A stretch of DNA of 64,000 nucleotides from Shewanella vesiculosa (GTDB lineage Bacteria; Pseudomonadota; Gammaproteobacteria; Enterobacterales; Shewanellaceae): positions 1,860,001 through 1,924,000 of the forward strand of contig NZ_CP073588.1 in the NCBI RefSeq assembly GCF_021560015.1. Direction: 5' to 3'. Below are positions 49,075 to 57,310 of this stretch, one piece after another; position 1 is the first letter of the stretch, and every line of letters begins with the position of its first letter. The position numbers and the translations under genes were made by a program. Below the pieces are notes generated by a model. The model searched no databases. It was not told the DNA's origin and was given only the letters and a program-made list of their open reading frames with translations.

Positions 49075-49509
49075 CTAATGACTCATCATTTTTCTATGTT
49101 GCTTCATGATAATAGCCATCAATTCTTCGTGATTTACTAAGGTGACAGTTTCATTACTCATACTTGCACTATTAAGAGTTATGACTGGAGATGAAATGAA
49201 GCTTTTTGCATTTTTCGCAGATAAAATATCCTTTGTACTAACCTGAATATCTTCATCATTTGTTAAATTTAAACTCCAATATAATGAGTCTGACTTAACA
49301 AAGTTTGTATCATCTGCTCCCGCAGTGAATACTTCAAAAAAACGTAATTCGACTAAATGCTGTCCTTGTTTGATATCAATTGTGCTCGACCGATCAGTTG
49401 GCTGCCCATCAATGGATGTAAATACTAAATAGTCCGGCAATGAAATAGTGGCGGCCATAGACATAGAACTGACAGCAGATAAAAGTGTAATTGCGATAAA
49501 TTTTTTCAT
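49075..49509 (-). CDS. DUF2057 (YccT-like) exported protein
   Basis: 144 residues from ATG 49509 (GGAG site). Signal peptide MKKFIAITLLSAVSSMSMA, then ATISLPDYLVFTSIDGQPTD and IDIKQGQHLVELRFFEVF, similar to the N-terminal half of DUF2057/YccT proteins. The C-terminus has a Met/His tail (MKQHRKMMSH). It is shorter than YccT (about 220). It lies between the third CopL-like gene and merR on the same strand. The role is unknown; copper binding by the tail is possible. Confidence 0.6.
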   Translation of the reverse strand: MKKFIAITLLSAVSSMSMAATISLPDYLVFTSIDGQPTDRSSTIDIKQGQHLVELRFFEVFTAGADDTNFVKSDSLYWSLNLTNDEDIQVSTKDILSAKNAKSFISSPVITLNSASMSNETVTLVNHEELMAIIMKQHRKMMSH

Positions 49510-49599
49510 GAGAAACTCCAGATGCTTTATGATGCTCATAAGTAAACGAGCAACGAAAATCTTTATAAATTAATATAGGTGGTTAATTAAAATAAAGAA

Positions 49600-49941
49600 T
49601 TAAGCAATTGGAGGGGGATTTTGACTTCCAAGCGAAGCCGGAGTTGATATCCATAAAGTCGAGTTAACTTTAGAACTTGTGAATAGATCATTAACTAAAT
49701 TTGAATCTGATAACAAAACAAATGCATTAGCGACTGCATGGCAATGGCTAATACAGTGGCTTGAATCTTCGGGACAACAGTTATCGGTATCATCACAATC
49801 ATTGTCCATCATAACTGAATGTGACATAGAGCTAGTTTGCATACTTGATTCGGACATTTCGCTAGACATAGCATTATTTGGCATTAATAACTGTGTTATT
49901 AATGCCAATATAACTGCTAAATTTAACAAAATCTTAGTCAT
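49600..49941 (-). CDS. CopL-like Cys/Met-rich secreted protein 3
   Basis: 113 residues: signal peptide MTKILLNLAVILALITQLLM, a Met/Ser-rich stretch (SEMSESSMQTSSMSHSVMM), then DNDCDDTDNCCPEDSSHCIS with HCHA, ending SQNPPPIA. It shares the plan of the two proteins at 37981 and 44737 (signal, Met-rich part, CC-centred cluster, PPI end) but is the most divergent. It heads the block DUF2057 - merR - copA - cupredoxin. Each of the three copper blocks thus begins with one such protein. Confidence 0.55.
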   Translation of the reverse strand: MTKILLNLAVILALITQLLMPNNAMSSEMSESSMQTSSMSHSVMMDNDCDDTDNCCPEDSSHCISHCHAVANAFVLLSDSNLVNDLFTSSKVNSTLWISTPASLGSQNPPPIA

Positions 49942-50437
49942 GCAATTGTACCCAGTTGAATTATGTTATTAACCTTAGCAAATTTTAGAATCTAATTCCA
50001 TGACATAAGTCACAATCCTAGGTCTATTAAAAGAGTCAACTTACTATCTATTTCCAGTAATAAATTATGCGTTCTCTGAATGATTTAATTTCATAACATG
50101 GTTACCCCCCCTAACCCCACGTCTTTGAATACTGTATTTTGTCTAAAACCGTACATACCCCAAAATACGAAAAGCATTCTAAAAAACTCACAGTCAAGAT
50201 TTTTTGAACAATAGAACACGTTGTATGCAACAACCAATAATAACTTTATGTATTTGATTAGCAAATACTTAAATTGAAAATTTTTACTATTAATATTACA
50301 TTTTGAACTTTTAAAACATAGACAATTTGTAGTTGAATGAAAATATTACGTTTTTCATTCATTAACAGCACTGGCTTAATTTTATACATTGTTCTGAGTC
50401 ACATTTATCTCCAACAAACCACCAGGAATACCTCTTA
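49942..50437. promoter_or_regulatory. Divergent intergenic region, CopL-like 3 / DUF4382
   Basis: About 500 bp with no gene. It holds ATGACATAAGTCACA (50001-50015), shared with the region before CopL-like 2, and a C-run (50105-50111). It is otherwise AT-rich with no recognisable RNA or repeat. It marks the right end of the copper genes. Confidence 0.4.
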
Positions 50438-50479
50438 ATGGGTATTATTAGATTAATTTCATATACTCAGGGCGGCTTT

Positions 50480-51476
50480 ATGACGATTTGTAGAACAATG
50501 TTGTTATCCTCGATTTTTTTACTTAGCGCATGCGGGAGTGATTCAAATACTACTGTGACGGTAGCAGAACAAGTATTACCTCAGGGGCAATTCTCTTTAG
50601 CTATTTCTGATTCACCTATGGTTGGAGTTTCTCATGTTGGTATGGTCATGGGGGAACTGGTCATGACTGATGCTGAGGGCGTAATCCATAGACATGATTT
50701 ACAGGATATGACGTTTAATCTACTCGACTTTCAGGGGATGGACAGCCATCTTGTAGTCGATAATATAGACTTACCTCTGGGTCAGTACCATGATGCCTAT
50801 GTCACCATCCAACAGGGCGATGGCAATGACGGCTGCTATGTTGAAGATGGCCAGGGTCGACACGGTTTGTATGTAGCCGATGGACAACTTCCAGTTTCAG
50901 ATTTTGAAATAGTAGCTGGCCAGCATATTTCCATCACTATGGAAATTGACTTGTATCGTGGCCTGTCATATCAACAAGGTGAATACCATTTAGGTCATCA
51001 AGCGATGTGGTCCGTTGATAATCGCTATATGGGCCACTTGCTGGGTGAAGTAGATCCTCAATGGATTGCCGATTGCGAGACAACTTATTCAGACCGGACT
51101 CCGATCGGGGGGACAATTTAGTCACATGGCCTATCTGTATCCTGAAGAGGTAACTAATATTGATCAAATGACAGATATGAGAACCAATCCTCCTGAGGCG
51201 GTAACTCTACCGACTGCGGTAAGTCCTATGATGCAGGATATTGACGGCAACTGGCACTTTGCCATGGGTTATTTGCCAGCTGGAAACTATCGGGTCGGCT
51301 ACAGCTGCTTAGGTCATTTAGATGACCCCGTCACCGATGATATGACTAGTGGCCAATTTGTTATGTTTAAAGATTCTGGTTCAATCACTATAGAAGCAGG
51401 AACACAGGGAGGCCAGCAGACAGTACATGAGTGCGGTAACGGCAATGGTGGTCATCACGGACACCATGGCGGCTAG
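50480..51476 (+). pseudogene. DUF4382-type lipoprotein, frameshifted
   Basis: ATG 50480 gives a lipoprotein signal (MTICRTMLLSSIFLLSAC); an earlier ATG at 50438 is possible. Residues about 35-190 match the DUF4382 beta-sandwich (GQFSLAISDSPMVGVSHVGM, FNLLDFQGMDS, DLPLGQYHDAYVTI). In the G6 run at 51107-51112 one G too many moves the frame to a stop at 51121. With five G it continues GGQFSHMAYLYPEEVTNIDQ to 51476 and ends in a Gly/His tail (GNGGHHGHHGG). About 332 residues. The His tail may bind metal. Not linked to an operon. Confidence 0.7.
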
Positions 51477-51487
51477 CTAAATGAGTC

Positions 51488-51511
51488 AGGCTCCCATTTA
51501 CTTGGGAGCCT
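51488..51511 (+). terminator. Hairpin after the DUF4382 gene
   Basis: AGGCTCCCA (51488-51496) / TGGGAGCCT (51503-51511) with a six-base loop, 12 bp past the stop. The U-run is missing, so it is a moderate terminator candidate. Confidence 0.6.
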
Positions 51512-51538
51512 CTACGACCAAAAAGATAGTAAGCCATG

Positions 51539-51558
51539 TTAATGATGATTATCATTAA
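51539..51558. promoter_or_regulatory. Fur-box-like palindrome, orphan
   Basis: TTAATGAT-GATT-ATCATTAA, close to the Fur consensus GATAATGATAATCATTATC. No gene starts next to it on either strand, so it may be a chance palindrome or the relic of a lost promoter. Confidence 0.35.
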
Positions 51559-51889
51559 ATCAAAATATGAGCAGATACCCTGATCCATTATGGTTAATTG
51601 GCAGCCTTGCATATAACGTGACAAAAACCAAAAGAGGTCAATCATCAGCCACAACTAAAGAGTCTTTATGATTTTGTTACTTTTCTTACTGGGAAATAGC
51701 TCTTAGTCTTCTCTTATATATCTTACTTTCCCGGACCAATACTGACTTCTTCAATAGCGTAAATAAAACCTAGTATTAAATTCATAGTCAGTTGAAGGAA
51801 GTATGTGCCATCACATTCATTATCAAAATCTAAACGTAATAGAGCGTAAATAATTTATGTGTCTAGGCTCATTTCTGGACAACTGTGAG
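51559..51889. other. Intergenic region with a short repeat
   Basis: About 330 bp without a gene. GTCTAGGCTCATTTCTGGACAA at its right end (51862-51883) is shared with 54429-54450 on the other side of group II intron 2. Nothing else recognised. Confidence 0.4.
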
Positions 51890-52171
51890 TTACATTGGGA
51901 AGTGTTCATTTTCATATGATTCAACTAATGAAATCCATTTTTCAAGCTCAGAACCTTCAGCAGTATTAGGTATTGCATCAAACAATCCTTCAATTTTCTT
52001 TAAAGCTGCACGATACTCATCATCAGAACTCAGAGGCATCTCTTCGCAATCAGTAATAATCTCATTTCCGCCAGAAGGAGAATCAAGCCATGCAGCTAAA
52101 TCATCAGCTATTGGTGCCGTTGAGTCACATTTTGAGAGCAATATATTGAGTTTAGTATTCTTCATTATCAA
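51890..52171 (-). pseudogene. Antitoxin-like remnant (MazE tail joined to HigA N-terminus)
   Basis: 93 residues. The first 40 (NTKLNILLSKCDSTAPIADD, LAAWLDSPSGGNEI) look like the C-terminal tail of MazE/PemI antitoxins. The rest (MPLSSDDEYRAALKKIEGLF, DAIPNTAEGSELEKW, LVESYENEHFPM) looks like the N-terminal domain of HigA antitoxins, cut off before its helix-turn-helix. It ends where the GTCTAGGCTCATTTCTGG repeat begins. No toxin gene is adjacent. Probably recombined debris; the family resemblances are from memory. Confidence 0.4.
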
Positions 52172-52830
52172 TTCTTATCTTTCAATCATCACCGTTACAG
52201 TAGCCACTCTGTAGTATGACTAAAATTGGGTCTAATCTATCCTGACACACTTTGGGGCGTGCGACGTGAGGTCGTATGAAGCGCTGTTCACCGCTTTTGA
52301 GTGAACCATCTGTATCACCAGATGAACCTAGGGCTCTGAATAAAGTAGCGAGCCTGACAATGTAACGAAGATTGGTCATGGACTAATTGGGATCTAAATC
52401 GTGAGAGGACGATCCTCCTGATAACCACAAATTGGGTGAGTGCTAGGTAGTCAGTATGATGAACATAAGTGAATCCGCGCAAGGTGCGTTATGTGATGAA
52501 ACAGCGGAAGTGGTTAATACGCTGTAGCCAAAAGGCATGAGAGTTGGAAAGAGATTGCCCCATGCTCTTTCGTGATCAATACGCTCTCCGCACTATAGCG
52601 GGCATCTAACCTGACATTGCGCGACATACGGAACACGGTAAGCCTATATCGCTCCCTTTGGGAAAGCTGATTTGGCCGATAGTGATGTAGGTATAGGAGG
52701 TTGGAAAAAGCAAAGGCTGCATTGTAACGATGCAGATACAGACTTGTGTCTGGTCACGAAAGTGAGCCCACTTCCGACTGGTCTCCCGTTGCAAGATAAT
52801 GTGAAGAACTTTATTCAAGGAGAAACGCAA

Positions 52831-54303
52831 ATGATGATTTCAACAGAGATTAGTGCCTCTCCTGACAGCGAACAATGGCAGTCCATAGACTGGAAATCTG
52901 TTGAACCGCATGTATTAAAGCTTCAGATGCGTATTGCAAAGGCAACACGAGAAGGGAAACACGGTAAAGCGAAAGCGTTGCAGTGGATACTGACTCACTC
53001 GCGTTCAGCAAAACTTCTTGCTGTTAAGCGTGTATCACAAAATAAAGGCAGTAAAACGCCTGGAATAGACGGTGTTATCTGGAATACAGATACCCGCCGC
53101 ATGAAAGCAGTAAATCAATTGAGCAGGAAGGCATATCAAGCCAAACCACTCAAGCGTATCTATATCCCCAAAAAGAATGGCAAACTCAGACCTCTTGGTA
53201 TCCCATGCATGATAGACAGAGCACAACAAGCGCTCCACCTTCTTGCATTAGAACCAATATCGGAGACGCTTGCTGACCCAAACAGCTATGGATTTAGACC
53301 AAATCGTAGCACTGCTGACGCAGTCGATCAGTGCTTCAAATGTTTGGCTCTAAAGAAATCAGCACAATGGGTTCTTGAGGGAGATATCAAATCCTGCTTC
53401 GACAAAATCGGGCATCAATGGCTAATAGATAACATCGCCATCGATAAACGTATGCTGGAACAATGGTTAAAGTCTGGTTTTATGGACAAAGGGCTGTTTT
53501 ATCGTACTGATGAGGGCACGCCACAAGGAGGGGTTATATCCCCAACCTTGATGCTAATGACTCTTGCTAGACTTGAGCAGCGTATAAAGTCTACAGCACT
53601 CAAAAAGGGTGCTAGAGCCAACTTTATTGGATACGCCGACGATTTCGTCGTCACCTGCGCTTCAAAGGAAGTGCTCGAGAACGATATCAAACCGTTGATC
53701 GCTGATTTCTTAGCGGAAAGAGGCTTAACACTCTCCGAAGAGAAAACGCATATTACCCACATCAGCAATGGTTTTGACTTCTTAGGGTTCAATCATAGGA
53801 AGTACAAAGGAAAATTGCTCATTAAACCGAGTAAATCCAACACGCTGTTGTTCTTGAGTAACCTGCGCGAACTCATCAAAAAGCACGCAACCATCCCTGT
53901 TAACGACCTTATCAAACTGATAAATCCGAAACTAAGGGGGTGGGCGAATTATTATCGTCATTGCGTTGCTAAACAAGTATTCGGGTATGTTGGGCACAAA
54001 CTATTCTATTCGTTATGGCACTGGGCAGTAAGGCGCCATCCAACAAAGTCTAAGACTTGGGTAGCCCTTAAATACTTCATCAACCGAAAAGGCCAATGGC
54101 AATTTCACGGTTGGCAGAAGGTCAAGGATATGGATTGCCAATTCAATCTATTCCAAATAGCCAAAGTGCCTATTGAGAGACATGTGAAAATTCGAAGTGC
54201 GGCTATACCATTCGATCCTCAACACCAAGAATACTTGGCTAGGAGAAAATCGAAAAGGCAAGCTCGTAACGCTTGGAATGAACCTGCTCTCACTGCTTTA
54301 TAA
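52831..54303 (+). CDS. ltrA: Group II intron reverse transcriptase/maturase
   Basis: 490 residues from ATG 52831, chosen for the AAGGAGA site just upstream; the frame open to 52672 runs through ribozyme domains. RT blocks: NKGSKTPGIDGVIWNTDTRR, RIYIPKKNGKLRPLGIPCMI, DPNSYGFRPNRSTADAVDQC, DEGTPQGGVISPTLMLMTLA and FIGYADDFVVTC (catalytic YADD). Maturase X: LINPKLRGWANYYRHCVAK. The C-terminus (YLARRKSKRQARNAWNEPAL) has no complete HNH motif. It assists intron splicing and retrohoming. Confidence 0.9.
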   Translation: MMISTEISASPDSEQWQSIDWKSVEPHVLKLQMRIAKATREGKHGKAKALQWILTHSRSAKLLAVKRVSQNKGSKTPGIDGVIWNTDTRRMKAVNQLSRKAYQAKPLKRIYIPKKNGKLRPLGIPCMIDRAQQALHLLALEPISETLADPNSYGFRPNRSTADAVDQCFKCLALKKSAQWVLEGDIKSCFDKIGHQWLIDNIAIDKRMLEQWLKSGFMDKGLFYRTDEGTPQGGVISPTLMLMTLARLEQRIKSTALKKGARANFIGYADDFVVTCASKEVLENDIKPLIADFLAERGLTLSEEKTHITHISNGFDFLGFNHRKYKGKLLIKPSKSNTLLFLSNLRELIKKHATIPVNDLIKLINPKLRGWANYYRHCVAKQVFGYVGHKLFYSLWHWAVRRHPTKSKTWVALKYFINRKGQWQFHGWQKVKDMDCQFNLFQIAKVPIERHVKIRSAAIPFDPQHQEYLARRKSKRQARNAWNEPALTAL

Positions 54304-54339
54304 GTTGCTGGGTATCAAACGATACCTTTGTGGAGGCTT

Positions 54340-54373
54340 GAGCCTAGTGCAGTGAAAGTTGCACGCTGGGTTC
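54340..54373 (+). ncRNA. Group II intron 2 domain V
   Basis: 34-nt hairpin GAGCCTAGTGCAGTGAAAGT then TGCACGCTGGGTTC, with the GAAA tetraloop and bulge of domain V, 36 bp after the maturase stop. Confidence 0.88.
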
Positions 54374-54428
54374 TTAGGAGGGCGGCACTTGGTAACAAGT
54401 GTCGTCTATCCGACATAAATAATCCCCC

Positions 54429-54505
54429 CCCTAGGCTCATTTCTGGACAAAAGCTTGTTAGAGTTCCAAGTCTATTGAGCTGAGTTCGGATTAATTGATG
54501 TATGG
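54429..54505. repeat. Dispersed ~75-bp repeat copy
   Basis: CTAGGCTCATTTCTGGACAA then AAGCTTGTTAGAG ... TTGATGTATGG. It is related to segments at 12854-12922 and 26610-26685 and, for its first 22 bases, to 51862-51883. It is not coding and is immediately downstream of intron 2. Confidence 0.55.
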
Positions 54506-54554
54506 AAAAAATTTCGGTAGTGTTCAACATCCATAAAATCCCACCCCGCCGGTA

Positions 54555-55388
54555 TCAATAATCAATTATATTTATTGTACCTACACGCATGTCAGGGACT
54601 GCCACCTTATATTTAACACTTTCCCCGTAAGTATCGATAATATATTGCCGAACTTTATCATCCATTCTATGCCCAAAAATTATTGCCTTTACCCACTCCT
54701 GGTTACTTCTATATATAGTAAATTTAGTATTATCTTGAAGCTGATGGAGCTCATGCATTTTGTGACTAGCTGTAATTCGGTACTCTTCTTCATAGCGCCA
54801 CTTTTCTAGCTTGGTTAGCATAGCCTCTTTGATTAGATGACTTAAATTTTCTGTGGTGATCAAGCCGTATTCATTTTTGAAGATATCAAGAAGTTTGAAT
54901 TTGGCTAATTCAGACTTATAGCTAACTTTTTCAGCATCTAACTTACTTGCATCCAATTCAATACAAAAACCCTTATGATTGTTCGTGTAATGTGACCACA
55001 TGAGATCATTGTTGTCTTTGATGGTCACGCAGAACATTTTATAACTGTCAAAAAGCTTGTTTATTTCATCTCGATACTTTCTAAAGTTGGTCTGACCATT
55101 TTTTTTGCCCAATAACGGCTTTGCGACCCTTCTTTCTTTCGCCGATAGCTGTTGTAAAAAACTTTCCACTTCTCTTATGTCTGGAGGTATAAGATCAATG
55201 ATGGTATCAAATAGGTCGTTAAAATCAGTACGAGATGAAAATTTAGCTTGATGCTTAAAGAGATTTAGTAAGGAGTATTCCTCTAGTTCTTCTAATTTAT
55301 CCAGGCTATCACACTGAAGAATCTTTTCTGGCGAATTATAAACGGGACAATACTTGTAAAAACTACGAGGTTTCTTTTCTACGGACAT
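54555..55388 (-). CDS. DUF2971 protein
   Basis: 277 residues, no signal peptide. DUF2971 hallmarks: FYKYCPVYNSPEKI near the start, KFSSRTDFNDLFD, FCVTIKDNNDLMWSHYTNNH-KGFCIELD and WRYEEEYRI. The biochemical role is not established, but such genes are frequent in islands and near defence genes. It lies beside a group II intron and 75 bp from a small hypothetical gene on the same strand. No catalytic assignment is made. Confidence 0.75.
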   Translation of the reverse strand: MSVEKKPRSFYKYCPVYNSPEKILQCDSLDKLEELEEYSLLNLFKHQAKFSSRTDFNDLFDTIIDLIPPDIREVESFLQQLSAKERRVAKPLLGKKNGQTNFRKYRDEINKLFDSYKMFCVTIKDNNDLMWSHYTNNHKGFCIELDASKLDAEKVSYKSELAKFKLLDIFKNEYGLITTENLSHLIKEAMLTKLEKWRYEEEYRITASHKMHELHQLQDNTKFTIYRSNQEWVKAIIFGHRMDDKVRQYIIDTYGESVKYKVAVPDMRVGTINIIDY

Positions 55389-55463
55389 ATTATTTCCCTT
55401 TAACGGTGCTACTCATCTGTTATTGCATGAAGTATTACTTGTTATGTCGTTCTCTATGCAACA

Positions 55464-55835
55464 CTAAAATGATGAAGCCATAATGCCTTTTTTAAGCTCA
55501 TTAAATACTTTAAAGGATGCAGTACCTAAGAATTTCCTACCATCTTTGAACTCACAAATAAAAGTAGTATCTTTGCTTTTTCCACCCAATATTAATCCCG
55601 CTAACAACCCTACAGGACCAAGTAGAACACTACCTGCAACGCCCCAGCCTGCTGCACCACCGATACTTATAACTGACTCCTCAGATGCCTCTTCTAACCT
55701 TTCTATTTCCGAAGGATTTATCTTTTCACGAAAAAATTCACCTTCATTTTTCATTGAGAATTTACCATGCACGTACTGGCTTTCATTTCCTTTTTTAAAA
55801 TCTCCTGCGTGTATATCAATTCTACCAAGCCCCAT
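55464..55835 (-). CDS. Hypothetical protein with glycine-rich hydrophobic centre
   Basis: 123 residues. Residues about 58-84 are a Gly/Ala/Leu-rich hydrophobic run (IGGAAGWGVAGSVLLGPVGL, LAGLILGG) that may be a membrane hairpin. It is followed by a small beta domain DTTFICEFKDGRKFLGTASF and flanked by charged ends. I do not recognise the family. The centre recalls glycine-zipper proteins. It is probably accessory, next to the DUF2971 gene and upstream of it in the same direction. Confidence 0.6.
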   Translation of the reverse strand: MGLGRIDIHAGDFKKGNESQYVHGKFSMKNEGEFFREKINPSEIERLEEASEESVISIGGAAGWGVAGSVLLGPVGLLAGLILGGKSKDTTFICEFKDGRKFLGTASFKVFNELKKGIMASSF

Positions 55836-56207
55836 ATTAACTCCTTTATAAATATAATCTTTGATTGGCTAAAGCATAAGATACTCCGAAAAAGTGTTAA
55901 GGACAAATCGAATATTGTTGTAAGCCACTGATCAATATAGCGATATAGTGATAGCGTTCATCCTGATGTACATTCGTTAGTGTCTAATGTTATTTAAATC
56001 TCACATCTAAATTCAGGGTTGATTATAGATGTGAGTAAAGTGGCCTCTAGATATGGCGATGAACATTAGCTGGGGTAGGGCTTAACCTAGCTCGCTAGAA
56101 TGCCGCTGAGCATATGCTCTAAATGATAATGGGGGCAACAATTTGCCAGTAATAAACCCGTTTCCTTTAGATGATAAAGTAGCCCTAGGTTGTAGGGCCA
56201 TTTAATA
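55836..56207. other. Intergenic region with a hairpin
   Basis: About 370 bp without a gene. CTCACATCTA (56000-56009) / TAGATGTGAG (56026-56035) is a 10-bp perfect stem with a 16-base loop. The region lies between the recombinase 3' end and the hypothetical gene. It may contain an attachment or recombination site, but no direct repeat with the 12.8-17 kb side was found. Confidence 0.4.
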
Positions 56208-56804
56208 TTAGCAATCTGTACTTTCTGAAAGTAAGAGAGCATCTTCTAATTCAACACCAAGATATCTTATCGTATTATCTACCTTTGTATGACCTAGTAA
56301 AAGTTGAACTGCTCGAATATTCTTTGTTTTGGCATAGACAAGAGTCACCTTGGTTCGCCTCATAGAGTGGGTTCCATATAGGTTCGGATCTAATCCCAGA
56401 TCGGATGCCCATTTCCTAACAATGTATCTATAGTATGAGTAGCTAATCGACTGTTGCTTTAATCTAGGACTGGGGAAAACAAAATCGCTTGCGCTTAACG
56501 ATGCAAGCAAAATCCATTTAATCAGACTTTGTTGGGTTCTTGACGTGATTTCAAACTGAACTTCAATGTCAGTCTTATGTTGGATATGCTTAACTCGATT
56601 AAATATCCGGTCTTGAGAAGAAATATCGCATACTTTCAAAGGTAATAAGTCGCTCGCCCTAAGTTTGCTATCAATTGCCAAATTGAGCAGTGCTAACTGC
56701 ATCAAGTTGCTCTCAATCTCAAGTCTGGTACGAATTCGCCAAATTTCTTCAAGACGAAAAGGCTTTTTGACACCACTTCGTTGCCCACGGTTTAATATGA
56801 CCAT
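56208..56804 (-). CDS. Small tyrosine recombinase (complete)
   Basis: 198 residues from ATG 56804 (AAAGGAGG site; chosen by comparison with the paralogue at 16984). Catalytic set: Arg in LRASDLLPLKVCD, His-x-x-Arg in GTHSMRRTKVTLVY, His in LLGHTKVDNTIRYLG with the nucleophile Tyr in the same motif. It lacks a large N-terminal SAM-like domain. The same gene, broken by an IS, lies about 40 kb to the left in the same orientation. The two flank the metal island, so this enzyme family may have assembled or moved it. The target site is unknown. Confidence 0.85.
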   Translation of the reverse strand: MVILNRGQRSGVKKPFRLEEIWRIRTRLEIESNLMQLALLNLAIDSKLRASDLLPLKVCDISSQDRIFNRVKHIQHKTDIEVQFEITSRTQQSLIKWILLASLSASDFVFPSPRLKQQSISYSYYRYIVRKWASDLGLDPNLYGTHSMRRTKVTLVYAKTKNIRAVQLLLGHTKVDNTIRYLGVELEDALLLSESTDC

Positions 56805-57091
56805 GATGACCTCCTTTTTGGTTGCTTGGTCATCACGATTATAGTTAGTGGAATTAGGACAGAAATGAGTCAGGCCGCCCACTAATTTAGTGATAAATGA
56901 GTTAGCCAAACTTACCCATTAACGCAAGTTTTGATTGACGGATAACCTCTATGTTGTTGCAGAGAAAATTAGCTAATTCACGACATAGTTATCATTAAGT
57001 GTATATCCACAGTTAAAGTATTTTCACTTCAATAGGGATACAAAAGTACTCTATTGACCTGTTGAATATAAAAAATTAAAATAATGATTAT
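56805..57091. other. Intergenic region between recombinase and riboswitch
   Basis: About 290 bp, AT-rich, no gene. It contains the recombinase promoter region on the left and the promoter for the riboswitch transcript on the right. It is likely to contain the island boundary. No confident motif. Confidence 0.35.
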
Positions 57092-57197
57092 AACCTTAGG
57101 GGAGTAGTCTCTCAGTACCGTCTGAGATAGCAGTCAACATATCCCGAACAGCAGTTCGTGGCGGTTATGTCCTATTTGGATTGACAAGACTTAAGGC
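57092..57197 (+). promoter_or_regulatory. yybP-ykoY (Mn2+) riboswitch
   Basis: The aptamer landmarks are present in order: CCTTAGGGGAGTAG (57094-57107) opening P1 and the first Mn loop; a variable stem (CTCTCAG/CTGAGAT); TCAACATATCC; a hairpin (GAACAGCAGTTC); GGTTATGTCC; and the closing GACAAGACTTAAGG (57183-57196). P1 pairs CCTTAG with CTTAAGG. This matches the yybP-ykoY class, which senses manganese. It lies about 115 bp before uppP and presumably controls uppP and the exchanger. Confidence 0.8.
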
Positions 57198-57249
57198 AAA
57201 TGCGGCTCTCGGGGTGGAGAGCCACGTTTGCCTGTGTCCAAACCACCCC
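57195..57249 (+). promoter_or_regulatory. Riboswitch expression platform hairpin with possible pseudoknot
   Basis: GGCAAA(57195)-tgc-GGCTCTC / GAGAGCC-acg-TTTGCC(57232) forms a long interrupted hairpin whose 5' strand overlaps the last two bases of P1, so the two are mutually exclusive. There is no U-run, so it is not a standard terminator. Its loop GGGGTG (57211-57216) is complementary to CACCCC (57244-57249), allowing a pseudoknot. Confidence 0.6.
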
Positions 57250-57310
57250 AAGGATATAAATATTTTGTCTGATTTTTATTTTTGTACATTCTTGTATTCA
57301 GTGAGTGTAC

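Larger units (their letters stand above)
52259..54414 (+). mobile_element. Group II intron 2
   Basis: The 5' end is placed at GTGCGACGTGAGG (52259). Domains I-III occupy about 52259-52830, the maturase lies in domain IV, the 34-nt domain V is at 54340-54373 and a domain VI stem (GGGCGGCACTT...AAGTGTCGTC) ends near CCGAC (54414). It differs from intron 1 in sequence and orientation. The host sequence is not an obvious gene. The same GGCTCATTTCTGGACAA phrase lies at 51867 and 54434, so it sits within repeat-rich DNA. The 3' border is uncertain by a few bases. Confidence 0.8.

Noticed and set aside
52672..52830. N-terminal extension of the intron 2 maturase
   Set aside because: This part is ribozyme sequence; a strong AAGGAGA site marks ATG 52831 as the true start.
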